The position numbers and the translations under genes are program-made. 56,081 nucleotides of DNA from Photorhabdus noenieputensis (GTDB taxonomy: Bacteria; Pseudomonadota; Gammaproteobacteria; Enterobacterales; Enterobacteriaceae), in NCBI RefSeq assembly GCF_018448935.1, contig NZ_RCWC01000038.1, positions 1 to 56,081 of the forward strand, in the 5' to 3' direction. Below the pieces are notes generated by a model. That model was not told where the DNA came from. It made no database searches and was given only the letters and a program-made list of their open reading frames with translations. Shown piece after piece: positions 28,294 to 39,140 of this stretch (its first letter is position 1; every line of letters begins with the position of its first letter).

Positions 28294-29143
28294 TGTGTAT
28301 AACCCTTACGCCTGAAGCATTCATGTTATCGATCACAATAAATACAACAGCATCTCCTTTTTTACTGTGCTTAATCGCCCCCATAAACTTATGAAACAGA
28401 AAAGCGCTATTATATTCTTGGTATTCAATTGCATTATTATCTTTAACAACATGAATTAATGCGTCATTCTGATCCAACGTATTATATATAAATATCTTCG
28501 TATCCGGTGACAAAGCATCACACCGTTTTTTTATCTCTCCCGCCGTTAACCCGAAGAAAAAATCTGCCGTAAATTGTTTTCCACTCAATAGTGTCGCACA
28601 CATCACACCAGAAGATATTGACTTCTGATTGCTGACTTTCTTTCGTATATCATCAAGTGCTTCTGTGCAATAAACATCACCGAAAAAGAGGTAGCTGGCA
28701 CCTATTGATCTATTATGCAGATTAAGCAACGCTTGCATGAATACCATTACAGGGGTTTTACTACCTGCATTTAATGTACAATTTCCTCCCGTTACCTTTT
28801 TGTCAATGTTAATAAAGGTTGAAGCTGAACTGGTGGTAGCATAAGGGAATTGTTGAGCAGATACCATTTTATCATTGTTCATGACCTGCCGCTGAAAACG
28901 AAGCATTGCTTCAAGGTTGCCATATTCTGTACCCACAATCACAGATTCATTTTTTCCATTTCTATCTTCTGCAATAAACTGATTCGCCAGATAGGTACAA
29001 ACGCGGCTAAAGTCATCACGAAAACGATCACCTTTATTGCTTACAAATTCAGAAATATCAGCAGGAAGAGAAAACTCCCCCTCTCTCTCATTCCGAAATA
29101 TATTCGGGTAAATAGCTAAATTTCCCACGTTAAAAGTCAACAT
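28283..29143 (-). CDS. Ketosynthase-like partner lacking the catalytic cysteine
   Basis: A 286-residue protein related to the N-terminal half of beta-ketoacyl synthases. The nucleophile region reads GGNCTLNAGSKTPVMVFMQA, where active enzymes have a Cys in an ACxS turn and this one has Gly (about residue 127). The two C-terminal active-site His blocks are absent, and the protein is about 120 residues shorter than a full KS. In type II PKS such inactive partners (chain-length factors) pair with the KS, and that is my inference here. It begins MLTFNVGNLAIYPN after GAGGGA and overlaps the dehydratase gene. Confidence 0.65.
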   Translation of the reverse strand: MLTFNVGNLAIYPNIFRNEREGEFSLPADISEFVSNKGDRFRDDFSRVCTYLANQFIAEDRNGKNESVIVGTEYGNLEAMLRFQRQVMNNDKMVSAQQFPYATTSSASTFINIDKKVTGGNCTLNAGSKTPVMVFMQALLNLHNRSIGASYLFFGDVYCTEALDDIRKKVSNQKSISSGVMCATLLSGKQFTADFFFGLTAGEIKKRCDALSPDTKIFIYNTLDQNDALIHVVKDNNAIEYQEYNSAFLFHKFMGAIKHSKKGDAVVFIVIDNMNASGVRVIHNDD

Positions 29144-29204
29144 TTTCCCTCAACTTATTATTTGAAAAATAGAGAGTTTTTAATTATTGATTAAGTCAAC
29201 CCGA

Positions 29205-29453
29205 TCATTGCAGGTTATTTTTTATTTCCTCCCATAACTCACCTACAGTTTGAATACGGGCAAGCGCATCTTCAGAAACCTCCTTACCAAAAGTTCGCTC
29301 AACTGACAAAATGACATCAATTAACTTTAATGAGTCAATACCGAGATCACTCTTCAACAATTTATTCGACGTTATTTTAAAATCCGGGTCTAACTCAGCA
29401 ACATTCACCAAAATACTTGCTAATTCTTCATTAACCATATCAATATTATCCAT
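29205..29453 (-). CDS. Acyl carrier protein
   Basis: An 82-residue ACP. The phosphopantetheine attachment Ser lies in SDLGIDSLKLIDVI (about residue 56), and the surrounding four-helix pattern and acidic composition are typical. It is distinct from housekeeping AcpP, which has DSLDTVE at this place. It is the only carrier protein in the cluster and so the likely partner of both the ketosynthase pair and the amino acid:carrier protein ligase. A strong ribosome site precedes it, and an ERIC element lies just upstream. Confidence 0.93.
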   Translation of the reverse strand: MDNIDMVNEELASILVNVAELDPDFKITSNKLLKSDLGIDSLKLIDVILSVERTFGKEVSEDALARIQTVGELWEEIKNNLQ

Positions 29454-29947
29454 ATCACATCCCCAATGATGTCTATTCAGATCTAATGGTTTTTATACCC
29501 ATTATCTTTCAAGTTGCCTCTTTGTTGGCTGCTCTCGCTCACCCCAGTCACATAATTCTCTATGATCCCGGGGATTCACTCCCTTGCCATCGCGATGCAT
29601 CTTGAAATCCATAGGGTATATATAAATTTCTCATAAATCGTTTCCCCCATACATATATCGAAAAACGCATTCCAATTAACGGCCAGCAACAATTACGCCT
29701 ATTGGGATAGGTATTTACCCAAGAAAATAATTCATAACCGATATAAAAGCAGAGGTATCTGATAATCAGTTTTGGTTCCTATTCCAAATAACGTACCCAA
29801 AATTGGAATAATAACCAATAACCTTTTCTCATTACAGCGATTGGCAATATTAGGCCAAGTGAAGAAATACATTTATCATATACCCAACCCAATATTCCAG
29901 TTAATTGATAAAAACATGATTGTAGATCACGATTTATGATATTGTTA
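29454..29947. other. Intergenic region between ACP and ketoreductase genes
   Basis: About 490 bases with an ERIC element (29494-29622) and AT-rich sequence. The gap separates the ketoreductase gene from the other eight genes, so the ACP-to-BtrH run probably has its own promoter between 29623 and 29947. I cannot pick it out. Confidence 0.45.
29494..29622. repeat. ERIC element, full length
   Basis: A complete ERIC copy (ends TATACCCATT and CATAGGGTATA) in the leader of the ACP gene, between it and the ketoreductase gene. Confidence 0.9.
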
Positions 29948-30640
29948 TTAACCACTTAATCCCCCATCAATGCAAAGAGATGTTCCTGTGATATAGGTTG
30001 ATGTACTCAATGTCCCCACACAAAAACTGGCAATTTCATCGACATCTGCCATTCGTTTTAATGCTGTGCTTCTGGCGAATTCCATCTTTTTTTCTGGAGA
30101 AATATGACGTAACATACCACCATCAACATATCCCGGCATTACAGTGTAAGCCCTAACATTAAAACGGCCGTAGTCATTTGAGATGTTTTTCACCAATGCA
30201 TTCATGGCGGCTTTTGAACAAGAATAAGCAGTAGCGCCTGTCTCCCCACGTAAACTTGCTGTAGAAGAAATAAATTGCATCACGCCATTACGATTCTTCA
30301 TAAAATGCGGCAGCAAATATTTTGCTACTCTTGCGGCACCAAACAAGTTGACATTAAAAACATCATGCCAACCCTCAATATCCTGAGCATGCAATAAACC
30401 ATCCAATGACATTGCCGGTGTATAGATAACCGCGTCAATACATTTCATTTTCTCAACCGCAATGCCAATGGCTTCTCTAACGCTGTTATCCGACATAACA
30501 TCTAAATAAATTTCTTCATTACACGGTTTACGTGAAGTACCTAATACTTCATAGCCGCTGGCAACCGCATGTCGGCAAATTGCATTCCCAATTTCACTTG
30601 ATGAACCAATAATAAGTATCTTGCTGTTATATTTATGCAT
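29948..30640 (-). CDS. Short-chain dehydrogenase, ketoacyl reductase-like (FabG type)
   Basis: A 230-residue SDR of the classical type. The NADP motif is slightly unusual (IGSSSEIG instead of TGxxxGIG). The catalytic Ser-Tyr-Lys is complete: Ser in FISSTASL, then Tyr and Lys in TAYSCSKAAM (about residues 146-150). VMPGYVDGGMLRHI and TGTSLCIDGGLSG are the closing family blocks. In this setting it would reduce the beta-ketoacyl-ACP. It is the first gene of the cluster, 490 bases ahead of the ACP and divergent from dauA. Confidence 0.85.
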   Translation of the reverse strand: MHKYNSKILIIGSSSEIGNAICRHAVASGYEVLGTSRKPCNEEIYLDVMSDNSVREAIGIAVEKMKCIDAVIYTPAMSLDGLLHAQDIEGWHDVFNVNLFGAARVAKYLLPHFMKNRNGVMQFISSTASLRGETGATAYSCSKAAMNALVKNISNDYGRFNVRAYTVMPGYVDGGMLRHISPEKKMEFARSTALKRMADVDEIASFCVGTLSTSTYITGTSLCIDGGLSG

Positions 30641-31428
30641 TCAAACATTCCTACCTTATCTAAAAGTTATTTTCCAACAGTAAACCCTACTTTAAATAAA
30701 GCATTCAGAATAAATATTATCTAAACAAGAAAACATTTTTAACTCATATATTTACAGATATATATACTTTTAAACACATGTACTTTTAACGCATATATTT
30801 TTAGCTTACCTATTTTCAACTCATTTAATCCATCTAATTCTATGAGTCACTCTAAATAATAGGGTGAGTTCTTATATCTGTCAAATTATTAATCTAATAT
30901 TTAAGAAATATCAAAGCATTGGTTAAATTACATCCAAAAATTAAATAAAAACCATCATGCGTAAAAATATCCAATACAGCTAATTTAATCTAGTCATAAT
31001 CAATACATGTGGTGAATGCATAATTAATTATTTAACTTTCTGACAATAACAATTAAAAATTGTAATTAATTCTGTTAATTTATTATAAAGATAAAACATT
31101 ATAATTTTATAATTAATAGAACAAACATATAGCTTCAAATTTAAAAAAATTAATTAAACTCTTTATTAAGTTAATTCAATGATATTCACCAATAAGAATA
31201 GATACTTAACAGAAATCGATTTCAGCCTATTTTATGGTGATAAGAGCACTATTCTCCCTTTTACTTTTCACTTTCCTGTCGTTAAGCTATTAATGTTAAG
31301 TTTGCTCTATAGTGCTATCGCTTTGAACTAAAAGCACTATTTTTACAATTTAGTTTTGTAATTGGTCTTGCAATTCGGCTGTAACAACCCTATTGCTTTT
31401 TCCCTCTATATTTTTGGTTTATGCACAG
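30641..31428. other. AT-rich divergent promoter region
   Basis: Nearly 790 bases with no gene. The middle is unusually AT-rich with many TTAA and TAAT runs, which is common at horizontally acquired borders and at H-NS targets. It should hold the divergent promoters of the biosynthetic cluster and dauA, and it marks the right end of the accessory interval. Confidence 0.5.
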
Positions 31429-33144
31429 ATGAAAACTCGTAGAATGAACGGCATACGGCCGTTTAGTGCTGTAATTGATGCTTGTTGGAAAGAACCTTAC
31501 TCTTTTACTCGTTTAATTAAAGATATTATTGCCGGTATTACTGTCGGTATTATCGCCATTCCGCTCGCTATGGCGCTAGCAATCGGGAGTGGGGTCCCAC
31601 CACAATATGGGCTTTACACCGCCGCTATCGCCGGGATGGTCATCGCGATAACCGGCGGCTCACGTTATAGTGTTTCCGGCCCTACCGCCGCTTTCGTTGT
31701 CATTCTCTATCCGGTCTCTCAACAATTTGGTCTGAGTGGTTTGCTCATTGCAACATTAATGTCAGGCATTATTTTGCTGGTGATGGGATTAGCCCGCTTT
31801 GGTAAATTGATCGAATATATCCCACTACCCGTCACTCTCGGTTTTACTTCTGGAATCGCGATTACTATCGCAACCATGCAAGTAAAAGATTTTTTTGGTC
31901 TGCAATTGGAACATATGCCAGAGAATTATATCTATAAGGTTGCAACACTGTTTCAAGCGCTGCCAACGCTGTATTTGAGTGATACGCTGATTGGCCTAAC
32001 AACGCTTGTCGTTCTGATTTATTGGCCCAAGCTTGGGCTGAAATTACCCGGGCATCTTCCCGCCCTCATTGCAGGAACTGCTGTAATGGGGATCATGAAC
32101 TCATTCGGTCAACATGCTGCTACCATTGGTTCTGAATTCAGTTATATATTGAACGACGGTACTCAAGGGCAAGGCATTCCCCCTATTCTGCCGCAACTTG
32201 TTTTACCGTGGCATTTACCTGATATGGGTTCTCATCAGGTTGATATAAGTTGGGCAACAATTTCAGCCCTATTACCCGCCGCTTTTTCAATGGCAATGTT
32301 AGGCGCTATTGAGTCACTGCTTTGTGCCGTGGTTTTGGATGGTATGACCGGTAAGAAGCATCACTCAAATAGTGAATTAATTGGTCAAGGCTTGGGAAAT
32401 ATTGTCGTACCATTCTTCGGCGGTATTACGGCTACCGCCGCCATCGCCCGGTCAGCCGCCAACATCAGAGCCGGAGCAACATCACCGGTTTCAGCCATTG
32501 TTCACTCTCTGCTCGTGTTATTGACTTTACTGGCATTGGCCCCCATGCTCTCCGATCTTCCTCTGGCCGCCATGTCTGCCTTGTTGCTTATGGTCGCTTG
32601 GAATATGAGCGAAATACATAAAGTTATCGACCTAATGCGCCGCGCACCAAAGGATGACATTATTGTGTTGGTACTTTGCATGTCGCTCACCGTGCTGTTT
32701 GATATGGTTATCGCAATTACGATCGGTATCGTATTAGCTTCACTGCTGTTTATGCGTCGAATCGCCAATATGACTCGCATCAGTCAATTGCCACAAACCA
32801 ATGTCGATAAAGCTCTGCTAGTTGTCCGTATCAATGGCCCACTATTCTTTGCCGCCGCTGAACGTATCTTTACAGAATTAAAGGAAAAAAGCGTCAGCTA
32901 TCAAACAATTCTTATGCAGTGGGATGCCGTTCCTGTGCTGGATGCCGGTGGGCTGCACGCTTTTCAACGCTTTATTGATGAAGTGGGAAAAGATAAATAT
33001 ATCGCGGTTTGTGATATTCCATTTCAGCCGTTAAAAACATTGGCCAGAGCCAGGATACAATTGGTTGAAAATCACCTTAGCTTCCATGCGACATTGCCAC
33101 GAGCAATGGAAGAATTGAATTTCAATGGCAAAATGGATAGCTGA
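31429..33144 (+). CDS. dauA: SulP-family C4-dicarboxylate transporter DauA
   Basis: A 571-residue SulP transporter matching E. coli DauA (YchM). The first two thirds are membrane segments with the family block [16 protein letters not shown] and [20 protein letters not shown], and the C-terminus is a STAS domain ([19 protein letters not shown]). DauA takes up succinate and other C4-dicarboxylates at acidic pH. I start at 31429, since relatives begin close to [15 protein letters not shown]; 31393 and 31444 are alternatives. In E. coli dauA follows prs, while here it is on the other side of the kdsA-hemA operon, so this locus has been rearranged. Confidence 0.93.
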   Translation: MKTRRMNGIRPFSAVIDACWKEPYSFTRLIKDIIAGITVGIIAIPLAMALAIGSGVPPQYGLYTAAIAGMVIAITGGSRYSVSGPTAAFVVILYPVSQQFGLSGLLIATLMSGIILLVMGLARFGKLIEYIPLPVTLGFTSGIAITIATMQVKDFFGLQLEHMPENYIYKVATLFQALPTLYLSDTLIGLTTLVVLIYWPKLGLKLPGHLPALIAGTAVMGIMNSFGQHAATIGSEFSYILNDGTQGQGIPPILPQLVLPWHLPDMGSHQVDISWATISALLPAAFSMAMLGAIESLLCAVVLDGMTGKKHHSNSELIGQGLGNIVVPFFGGITATAAIARSAANIRAGATSPVSAIVHSLLVLLTLLALAPMLSDLPLAAMSALLLMVAWNMSEIHKVIDLMRRAPKDDIIVLVLCMSLTVLFDMVIAITIGIVLASLLFMRRIANMTRISQLPQTNVDKALLVVRINGPLFFAAAERIFTELKEKSVSYQTILMQWDAVPVLDAGGLHAFQRFIDEVGKDKYIAVCDIPFQPLKTLARARIQLVENHLSFHATLPRAMEELNFNGKMDS

Positions 33145-33261
33145 AATTGCCAGATAAAAATTTGCTAGCTCTGTTTCCAATAACTCTTTTTTTAAATAAT
33201 GGCGCTGTAAACCAGCGCCAAATCTCTTGATCATTTGATGTCATGACATCAGAAAGCTTCT

Positions 33262-34158
<897 letters not shown>

Positions 34159-34186
34159 TCAGTGCAGTGTACTATTCAGTGCAAAG

Positions 34187-34258
34187 CAATATTTCAATAC
34201 AAAACAATATTGCAACGCAAAACGATATTTCAATGTAAAACAATATTTCAATGTAAAA
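34187..34258. repeat. Tandem 18-bp repeat, about four copies
   Basis: Units start at 34187, 34205, 34223 and 34241 with consensus CAATATTTCAATGTAAAA; the left units are diverged and the right ones nearly identical. The right end overlaps the last codons and stop of ychA, and the array fills most of the 130-base gap before kdsA. No longer copies are seen elsewhere in the window. Confidence 0.8.
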
Positions 34259-35057
34259 CAATGCATTGCTGCTTAATGGCGTATATTTGCATTCTGACCA
34301 TTTCTGCCACCGGGTCCTCCGGGCAGTGCTCCACAAAATAATTTAAATCAGAAACCGCAATATGGTTACAATCAAGTTCCGCATAAATCAGCCCCCTATC
34401 ACGTATTTCATAGGGGTTATCGGGATCAAATATCAGCACAGCTTCACTCGTCCTCAGCGCCAATTCCATCTGCCCTTCGTCCATCAATGCGACTTTTATC
34501 GTATCCAGCATTTTACGTACAATGCTGGCGTTATCGGCTCCCTGCAAATCATCTGCCGCTAATTTCGCTGTCTGGCTAATATTACCTTTAAGCCATACAT
34601 CAAGCACACGTTCGCTTAGCGCTTCTCCATTGATTGGATTAATGAACTTCACTGTGTTATCTGGATAATCAACACGCAAAATCAACTGCGTCGGAAAAAT
34701 AACCGGCATAAACGGCAGTTCTAAAGCCTGAGCAATATGAATAAGAATTGCCCCTAAAACAACAGAGGAACCTTGGCGGGTTTGCAGTACTTTATCCAGC
34801 CATAATGTATCTGACAGGCAATAAACACCCCTGGCACCACCGAATTTCCAGGTTTGATAAAAAAGCCTCAGTAATTTTTCCAGCCGTTCTTCTATATTCA
34901 ACTGCGGAGATATTTCACGTCTGGCTTCATCAATCAATACCTGGAGCTGCATCTCCACTGAATGCTGAGGAAAATCAGAACGGAGGGTTCTGGAGATTAA
35001 CAGGATACCGCTACTTAACGATGCGTTATTAAATTCATAATCAGCTATGGCTTTCAT
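34248..35057 (-). CDS. ychA: SirB1/YchA-family protein
   Basis: A 269-residue protein of the SirB1 family: an N-terminal transglutaminase-like helical domain followed by a TPR-like tail (EIRDRGLIYAELDCNHIAVSDL). It matches E. coli YchA, including VIFPTQLILRVDYPDN and LDVWLKGNIS. Biochemical function is unknown. It overlaps the end of prmC by about 17 bases. ychQ (sirB2), which in E. coli lies between ychA and prmC, is absent here. Its 3' end runs into the 18-bp repeat. Confidence 0.93.
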   Translation of the reverse strand: MKAIADYEFNNASLSSGILLISRTLRSDFPQHSVEMQLQVLIDEARREISPQLNIEERLEKLLRLFYQTWKFGGARGVYCLSDTLWLDKVLQTRQGSSVVLGAILIHIAQALELPFMPVIFPTQLILRVDYPDNTVKFINPINGEALSERVLDVWLKGNISQTAKLAADDLQGADNASIVRKMLDTIKVALMDEGQMELALRTSEAVLIFDPDNPYEIRDRGLIYAELDCNHIAVSDLNYFVEHCPEDPVAEMVRMQIYAIKQQCIVLH

Positions 35058-35889
35058 CACTTTTCCACTGACCCAGTGTTATTCGCTCATTACCGCCATA
35101 ATCCTGAAAAGTAGCTATCTGCCGATAACCACTCTCAGAGAACAGGCTTCTTACAACATTTCCCTGTTTCCAACCATGCTCCAATAACAACCATCCACCA
35201 GGCAACAAAAAATGGCGAGATAGATCAATAATGGTATTCAGATCAGCAATTCCCTGTTGTGCCGCAATTAATGCACTATCCGGCTCAAACCGAACATCGC
35301 CCTGAGATAGATGTGGATCGATTTCATCTATGTAAGGCGGATTACTGACAATCATACCAAACTGTTGATTATTCAACGAAGAGAACCAATCGCTTAACAA
35401 AAAATCCACATTTTGTATTTTGAGTTTTTCAGCATTGCCCTGCGCCAGTATGACCGCATCAGGATTGATATCAACCCCGGTAACTCGGCAATCAGGGCGC
35501 TCACTGGCGATTGCCAGTGCAATTGCGCCGGTTCCCGTTCCCAAATCCAGAATGCGGCAAGGAGTCAGCGATAGCCGTTCAAGCGCCTTTTCTACCAAAC
35601 ATTCAGTGTCAGGACGTGGGATTAACGTGGCAGGAGAGACATTTAATGGCAATGACCAGAATTCACGCTCACCGGTGATGTAGGCAATAGGTTCACCTTT
35701 CACCCGGCGAGCGAGTAACGCCTCAAGCTGGTTGAACTGTTCCGCAGCTAACTGCGTTTCACCAAATGCCAATAGGTAAGTCCGGGGACGGTGAGTGACA
35801 AACCCCAACAAAATTTCCGCATCTCGTTTAGGACTGTCACTTGCCGATAACTGTATTGTGGCTTGTTTGAGCCAAGATTGATAATCCAT
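35041..35889 (-). CDS. prmC: Release factor glutamine methyltransferase
   Basis: A 282-residue class I methyltransferase (HemK/PrmC) that methylates the Gln of the GGQ motif in release factors 1 and 2. The SAM-binding motif is LDLGTGTGAIALAIA (about residues 113-127), and the catalytic NPPY is in IVSNPPYIDEID. The start ATG overlaps the prfA stop by one base (TGATG), so it is coupled to its substrate's gene. Family-typical length. Confidence 0.96.
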   Translation of the reverse strand: MDYQSWLKQATIQLSASDSPKRDAEILLGFVTHRPRTYLLAFGETQLAAEQFNQLEALLARRVKGEPIAYITGEREFWSLPLNVSPATLIPRPDTECLVEKALERLSLTPCRILDLGTGTGAIALAIASERPDCRVTGVDINPDAVILAQGNAEKLKIQNVDFLLSDWFSSLNNQQFGMIVSNPPYIDEIDPHLSQGDVRFEPDSALIAAQQGIADLNTIIDLSRHFLLPGGWLLLEHGWKQGNVVRSLFSESGYRQIATFQDYGGNERITLGQWKSDESHS

Positions 35890-36971
35890 CAATCCTGCTC
35901 TGACAAAGCCGATAATAGATCAGCCTGATATTCATTCACGATCGGCTGAACAAGCATATCCAATTTGCCTTCCATCACTTCATCAAGGCGGTATAACGTC
36001 AAGTTAATACGGTGATCCGTCACCCGCCCTTGCGGGAAATTGTAAGTACGGTTGCGATCCGAACGGTCACCGGAACCCAGCAAGTTACGACGCTCAGAAG
36101 CTTCCGCTTCCTGACGTTTACGAACCTCAGCAGCGCGAATACGTGCCGCCAATACAGACATCGCTTTCGCTTTGTTTTTGTGCTGTGAACGTTCATCCTG
36201 ACATTCAACGACAATGCCAGTTGGAATATGAGTGATACGGATGGCTGAATCCGTGGTGTTTACGTGCTGACCACCCGCCCCAGACGAACGGAACGTATCA
36301 ATACGCAGATCACTTGGACTTATCTCCGGCAACTCGGCTTCCGGGATCTCGGGCAAAACCGCAACGGTACAAGCAGACGTGTGAATACGCCCTTGCGATT
36401 CGGTTTCCGGTACACGTTGAACACGATGACCACCCGATTCAAATTTTAAATGACCATAAACCTGCTCACCGGAAACTTTAGCAATAATTTCCTTATAGCC
36501 ACCATGTTCACCATCGTTAGCACTGATGACCTCAACTTTCCAACGACGGGATTCAGCATAACGGCTGTACATACGAAACAGATCCCCGGCGAAAATAGCC
36601 GCTTCATCACCACCGGTTCCGGCACGCACTTCAAGAAAACAGTTACGCTCATCATCAGGATCTTTCGGCAACAACAATAATTGTAGTTGTTGTTCTAACT
36701 CTTCATTACGGACTTTGGCGTCCCTGATCTCTTCCTGTGCCATTTCCCGCATTTCAGGGTCATCAAGCATTATTTCGGCTGCTTTAAGATCATCCTGAAC
36801 CGCACGCCAGGCTTTAAAACAGCTCGTCACATCAGTCAGTTGAGCATATTCCCGTGACAAAGCACGAAAACGTTCCTGATCAGCAATCACATCGGCATCA
36901 CCGAGATGAGCCAAAACTTCCTCGTGACGTTCTTGCAATGCTTCCAATTTAGCAACAATAGAAGGCTTCAT
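35889..36971 (-). CDS. prfA: Peptide chain release factor 1
   Basis: A 360-residue class I release factor reading UAA and UAG. The GGQ motif is in [14 protein letters not shown], and the codon-reading PxT tripeptide is PET ([10 protein letters not shown]), where E. coli has PAT. Length equals E. coli RF1 (360). It lies between hemA (31 bases upstream) and prmC (overlapping), the conserved order. Confidence 0.97.
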   Translation of the reverse strand: MKPSIVAKLEALQERHEEVLAHLGDADVIADQERFRALSREYAQLTDVTSCFKAWRAVQDDLKAAEIMLDDPEMREMAQEEIRDAKVRNEELEQQLQLLLLPKDPDDERNCFLEVRAGTGGDEAAIFAGDLFRMYSRYAESRRWKVEVISANDGEHGGYKEIIAKVSGEQVYGHLKFESGGHRVQRVPETESQGRIHTSACTVAVLPEIPEAELPEISPSDLRIDTFRSSGAGGQHVNTTDSAIRITHIPTGIVVECQDERSQHKNKAKAMSVLAARIRAAEVRKRQEAEASERRNLLGSGDRSDRNRTYNFPQGRVTDHRINLTLYRLDEVMEGKLDMLVQPIVNEYQADLLSALSEQD

Positions 36972-37002
36972 TCTTGGTTTCAGACCCTATTCCGAGATAT
37001 GG

Positions 37003-38265
37003 TTAATTATGTTCCAGCCCCAGGCTGTCACGTAATAAATTAAGGCGTTCCAGATCACCATTGCTGGCTGCTTGCTGGAGTGATTTGGTAGGAGCATGTA
37101 TCAGACGGTTCACCAATTGATGAGTCAATTGATTAACGGCCTGTTCTACGTCAGCTCCCTGATTGATAGCAGTCAGTGCCTTAGCTGTCATTTCAGCTCG
37201 CACTCGTTCTGCCTGATTACGATACTCACGGATTGAATTTACTGCGCCCTGCGAACGCAGCCAGTCCATAAAATAACGGCTTTCCTGCTGAACAATACAT
37301 TCAGCCTGAACCGCCGCCGCTTTGCGCTGCGCAAGATTCTGCTGAATAATTGCCTGTAAATCATCAACACTGTAGAGATAGACGTTATCCAGTCTCTCTA
37401 CATCAGGCTCTATATCACGGGGAACCGCAATGTCAACGAGCAACATCGGTTGGTTACGACGTAACTTTAATGCACGTTCAACCATCCCTTTACCAATAAT
37501 CGGCAAAGGACTGGCCGTCGAGCTGATAACAATATCAGCTTCTGCTAAACGTGTATCAATTTCAGGCAAAGTGATCACTTCCGCCTGAACTTCATCAGCC
37601 AACACCTGTGCCTTCTCTTTCGTCCTGTTAGCAATCATCATATGGTGCACGCGGTGCTCTTTCAAATGACGAGCAGCCAGTTCAATCGTTTCTCCGGCAC
37701 CTACCAGCAAAATATTTAGTTCAGAAAGTGATTCAAAAATCTGCCGCGCCAAGGTACAAGCGGCAAATGCAACGGAAACCGCATTCGAACCAATCTCTGT
37801 TTCCGTTCTGATACGCTTGGCAACAGAAAATGATTTCTGAAACAGTCGCTCCAGTTCACTCGATAAAGAGTGACTGTGCTGCGACTCGGCAAATGCTTTC
37901 TTCACTTGCCCAAGAATCTGAGGTTCTCCAAGTACCAACGAATCCAGCCCACTCGCCACTCTCATCAAGTGACTGACCGCTTCATTACCACAATGCCAGT
38001 AAATACTGGATTTTAGATCTCTGGGATTTAGCTGATGGTATCCACACAACCAGTCAATTAACTGCTCATACAGATTATCTTGCTGTTCTACGCTGAGATA
38101 AAGCTCCGTACGATTACACGTTGACAGTACAACCCCCCCTTTCACCAGGGGATGCTGGAGGAGGTTATCAAGCGCTTCCCCAATCGTGCCCGGAGAAAAA
38201 GTGACCCGTTCACGCAAGGATACAGGAGCCGTTTTATGGTTAATACCAAGTGCTAACAAAGTCAT
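37003..38265 (-). CDS. hemA: Glutamyl-tRNA reductase
   Basis: A 420-residue enzyme for the first step of C5 heme synthesis, making glutamate 1-semialdehyde from glutamyl-tRNA. The catalytic Cys is in [13 protein letters not shown] (about residue 50) and the nucleotide-binding region in [15 protein letters not shown]. coli HemA has 418 residues. It begins the hemA-prfA-prmC-ychA-kdsA run and is divergent from lolB, the usual enterobacterial layout. Confidence 0.97.
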   Translation of the reverse strand: MTLLALGINHKTAPVSLRERVTFSPGTIGEALDNLLQHPLVKGGVVLSTCNRTELYLSVEQQDNLYEQLIDWLCGYHQLNPRDLKSSIYWHCGNEAVSHLMRVASGLDSLVLGEPQILGQVKKAFAESQHSHSLSSELERLFQKSFSVAKRIRTETEIGSNAVSVAFAACTLARQIFESLSELNILLVGAGETIELAARHLKEHRVHHMMIANRTKEKAQVLADEVQAEVITLPEIDTRLAEADIVISSTASPLPIIGKGMVERALKLRRNQPMLLVDIAVPRDIEPDVERLDNVYLYSVDDLQAIIQQNLAQRKAAAVQAECIVQQESRYFMDWLRSQGAVNSIREYRNQAERVRAEMTAKALTAINQGADVEQAVNQLTHQLVNRLIHAPTKSLQQAASNGDLERLNLLRDSLGLEHN

Positions 38266-38516
38266 ATCAACTTCATTGGGTTATCAACAGGGAGACAGTT
38301 CATCGTAAAAAACATTCCATATTGATGAAATCATCACCCTTAATAAGGACTCTTATAAACTGTGCATTCTACTTGATACCTCAGATCAATAAAAGACAAT
38401 CAGCAGTGTCTGATATCATTATTCAGAACATTTTTTTGAAATTTAACTGGATTAATAGTTCATTCTTCATTATTAAGTGACGTAAAAGTTTTCACGTTAT
38501 TAAACCGAGATTGCCG

Positions 38517-39140
38517 ATGAAACCAACACAAAAATTATCACTATTCCGTCTATTGCCACTCTCTTGTGTATTGTTGACCGCCTGTACATTAACGCAACCT
38601 GGCGGAACAGGTTCGGCAGATTCTCCCCAATGGCGAACACGTACTCAACAGTTACAGCAATTAAATCAATATCAAACACGTGGCTCTTTTGCCTATCTGT
38701 CTAATGAGAAAAAAGTTTATGCCCGCTTCTTCTGGCAACAATATCATCCTGAACGCTACCGTTTATTACTGACTAACCCGCTAGGCAGCACTGAATTAGA
38801 GCTGCTCGTTCAGCCTGGCATGACACAATTAACCGATAGCCAGGGCAAAAAATATTTTAGCGATAACCCCGAAGAGATAATTTATCGGCTCACCAATATG
38901 GATATTCCACTAGATAATCTGCGGCATTGGATAACGGGTCTCCCCGGTGATGCCAAAAACTTTAAACTGGATGCGAACTATCTATTGAAAACCGTCAATT
39001 ACCAGCAAAATGGCGCGACATGGCAGGTGAATTATCAATCCTACGATACCTCAACAATCCCCACTCTTCCCAATCGCCTGGAACTGATTCAAGGGGATCG
39101 TCGCATCAAATTGAAAATGGATAACTGGACCACAAAATAA
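38517..39140 (+). CDS. lolB: Outer membrane lipoprotein receptor LolB
   Basis: A 207-residue outer-membrane lipoprotein that accepts lipoproteins from LolA and inserts them in the outer membrane. The signal [12 protein letters not shown] ends in the lipobox Cys, and [20 protein letters not shown] and the [13 protein letters not shown] strand are family-like. I start at the ATG at 38517, giving the E. coli length (207). It is divergent from hemA and overlaps ispE by one base. Confidence 0.95.
   Translation: MKPTQKLSLFRLLPLSCVLLTACTLTQPGGTGSADSPQWRTRTQQLQQLNQYQTRGSFAYLSNEKKVYARFFWQQYHPERYRLLLTNPLGSTELELLVQPGMTQLTDSQGKKYFSDNPEEIIYRLTNMDIPLDNLRHWITGLPGDAKNFKLDANYLLKTVNYQQNGATWQVNYQSYDTSTIPTLPNRLELIQGDRRIKLKMDNWTTK

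Noticed and set aside
26370-29453. Aryl polyene cluster as the identity of the KS/ACP/dehydratase genes
   Set aside because: Aryl polyene clusters have more genes (ammonia-lyase, AMP ligase, several thioesterases, outer-membrane parts), which are absent, while the carbamoyltransferase and amino acid ligase do not belong there.
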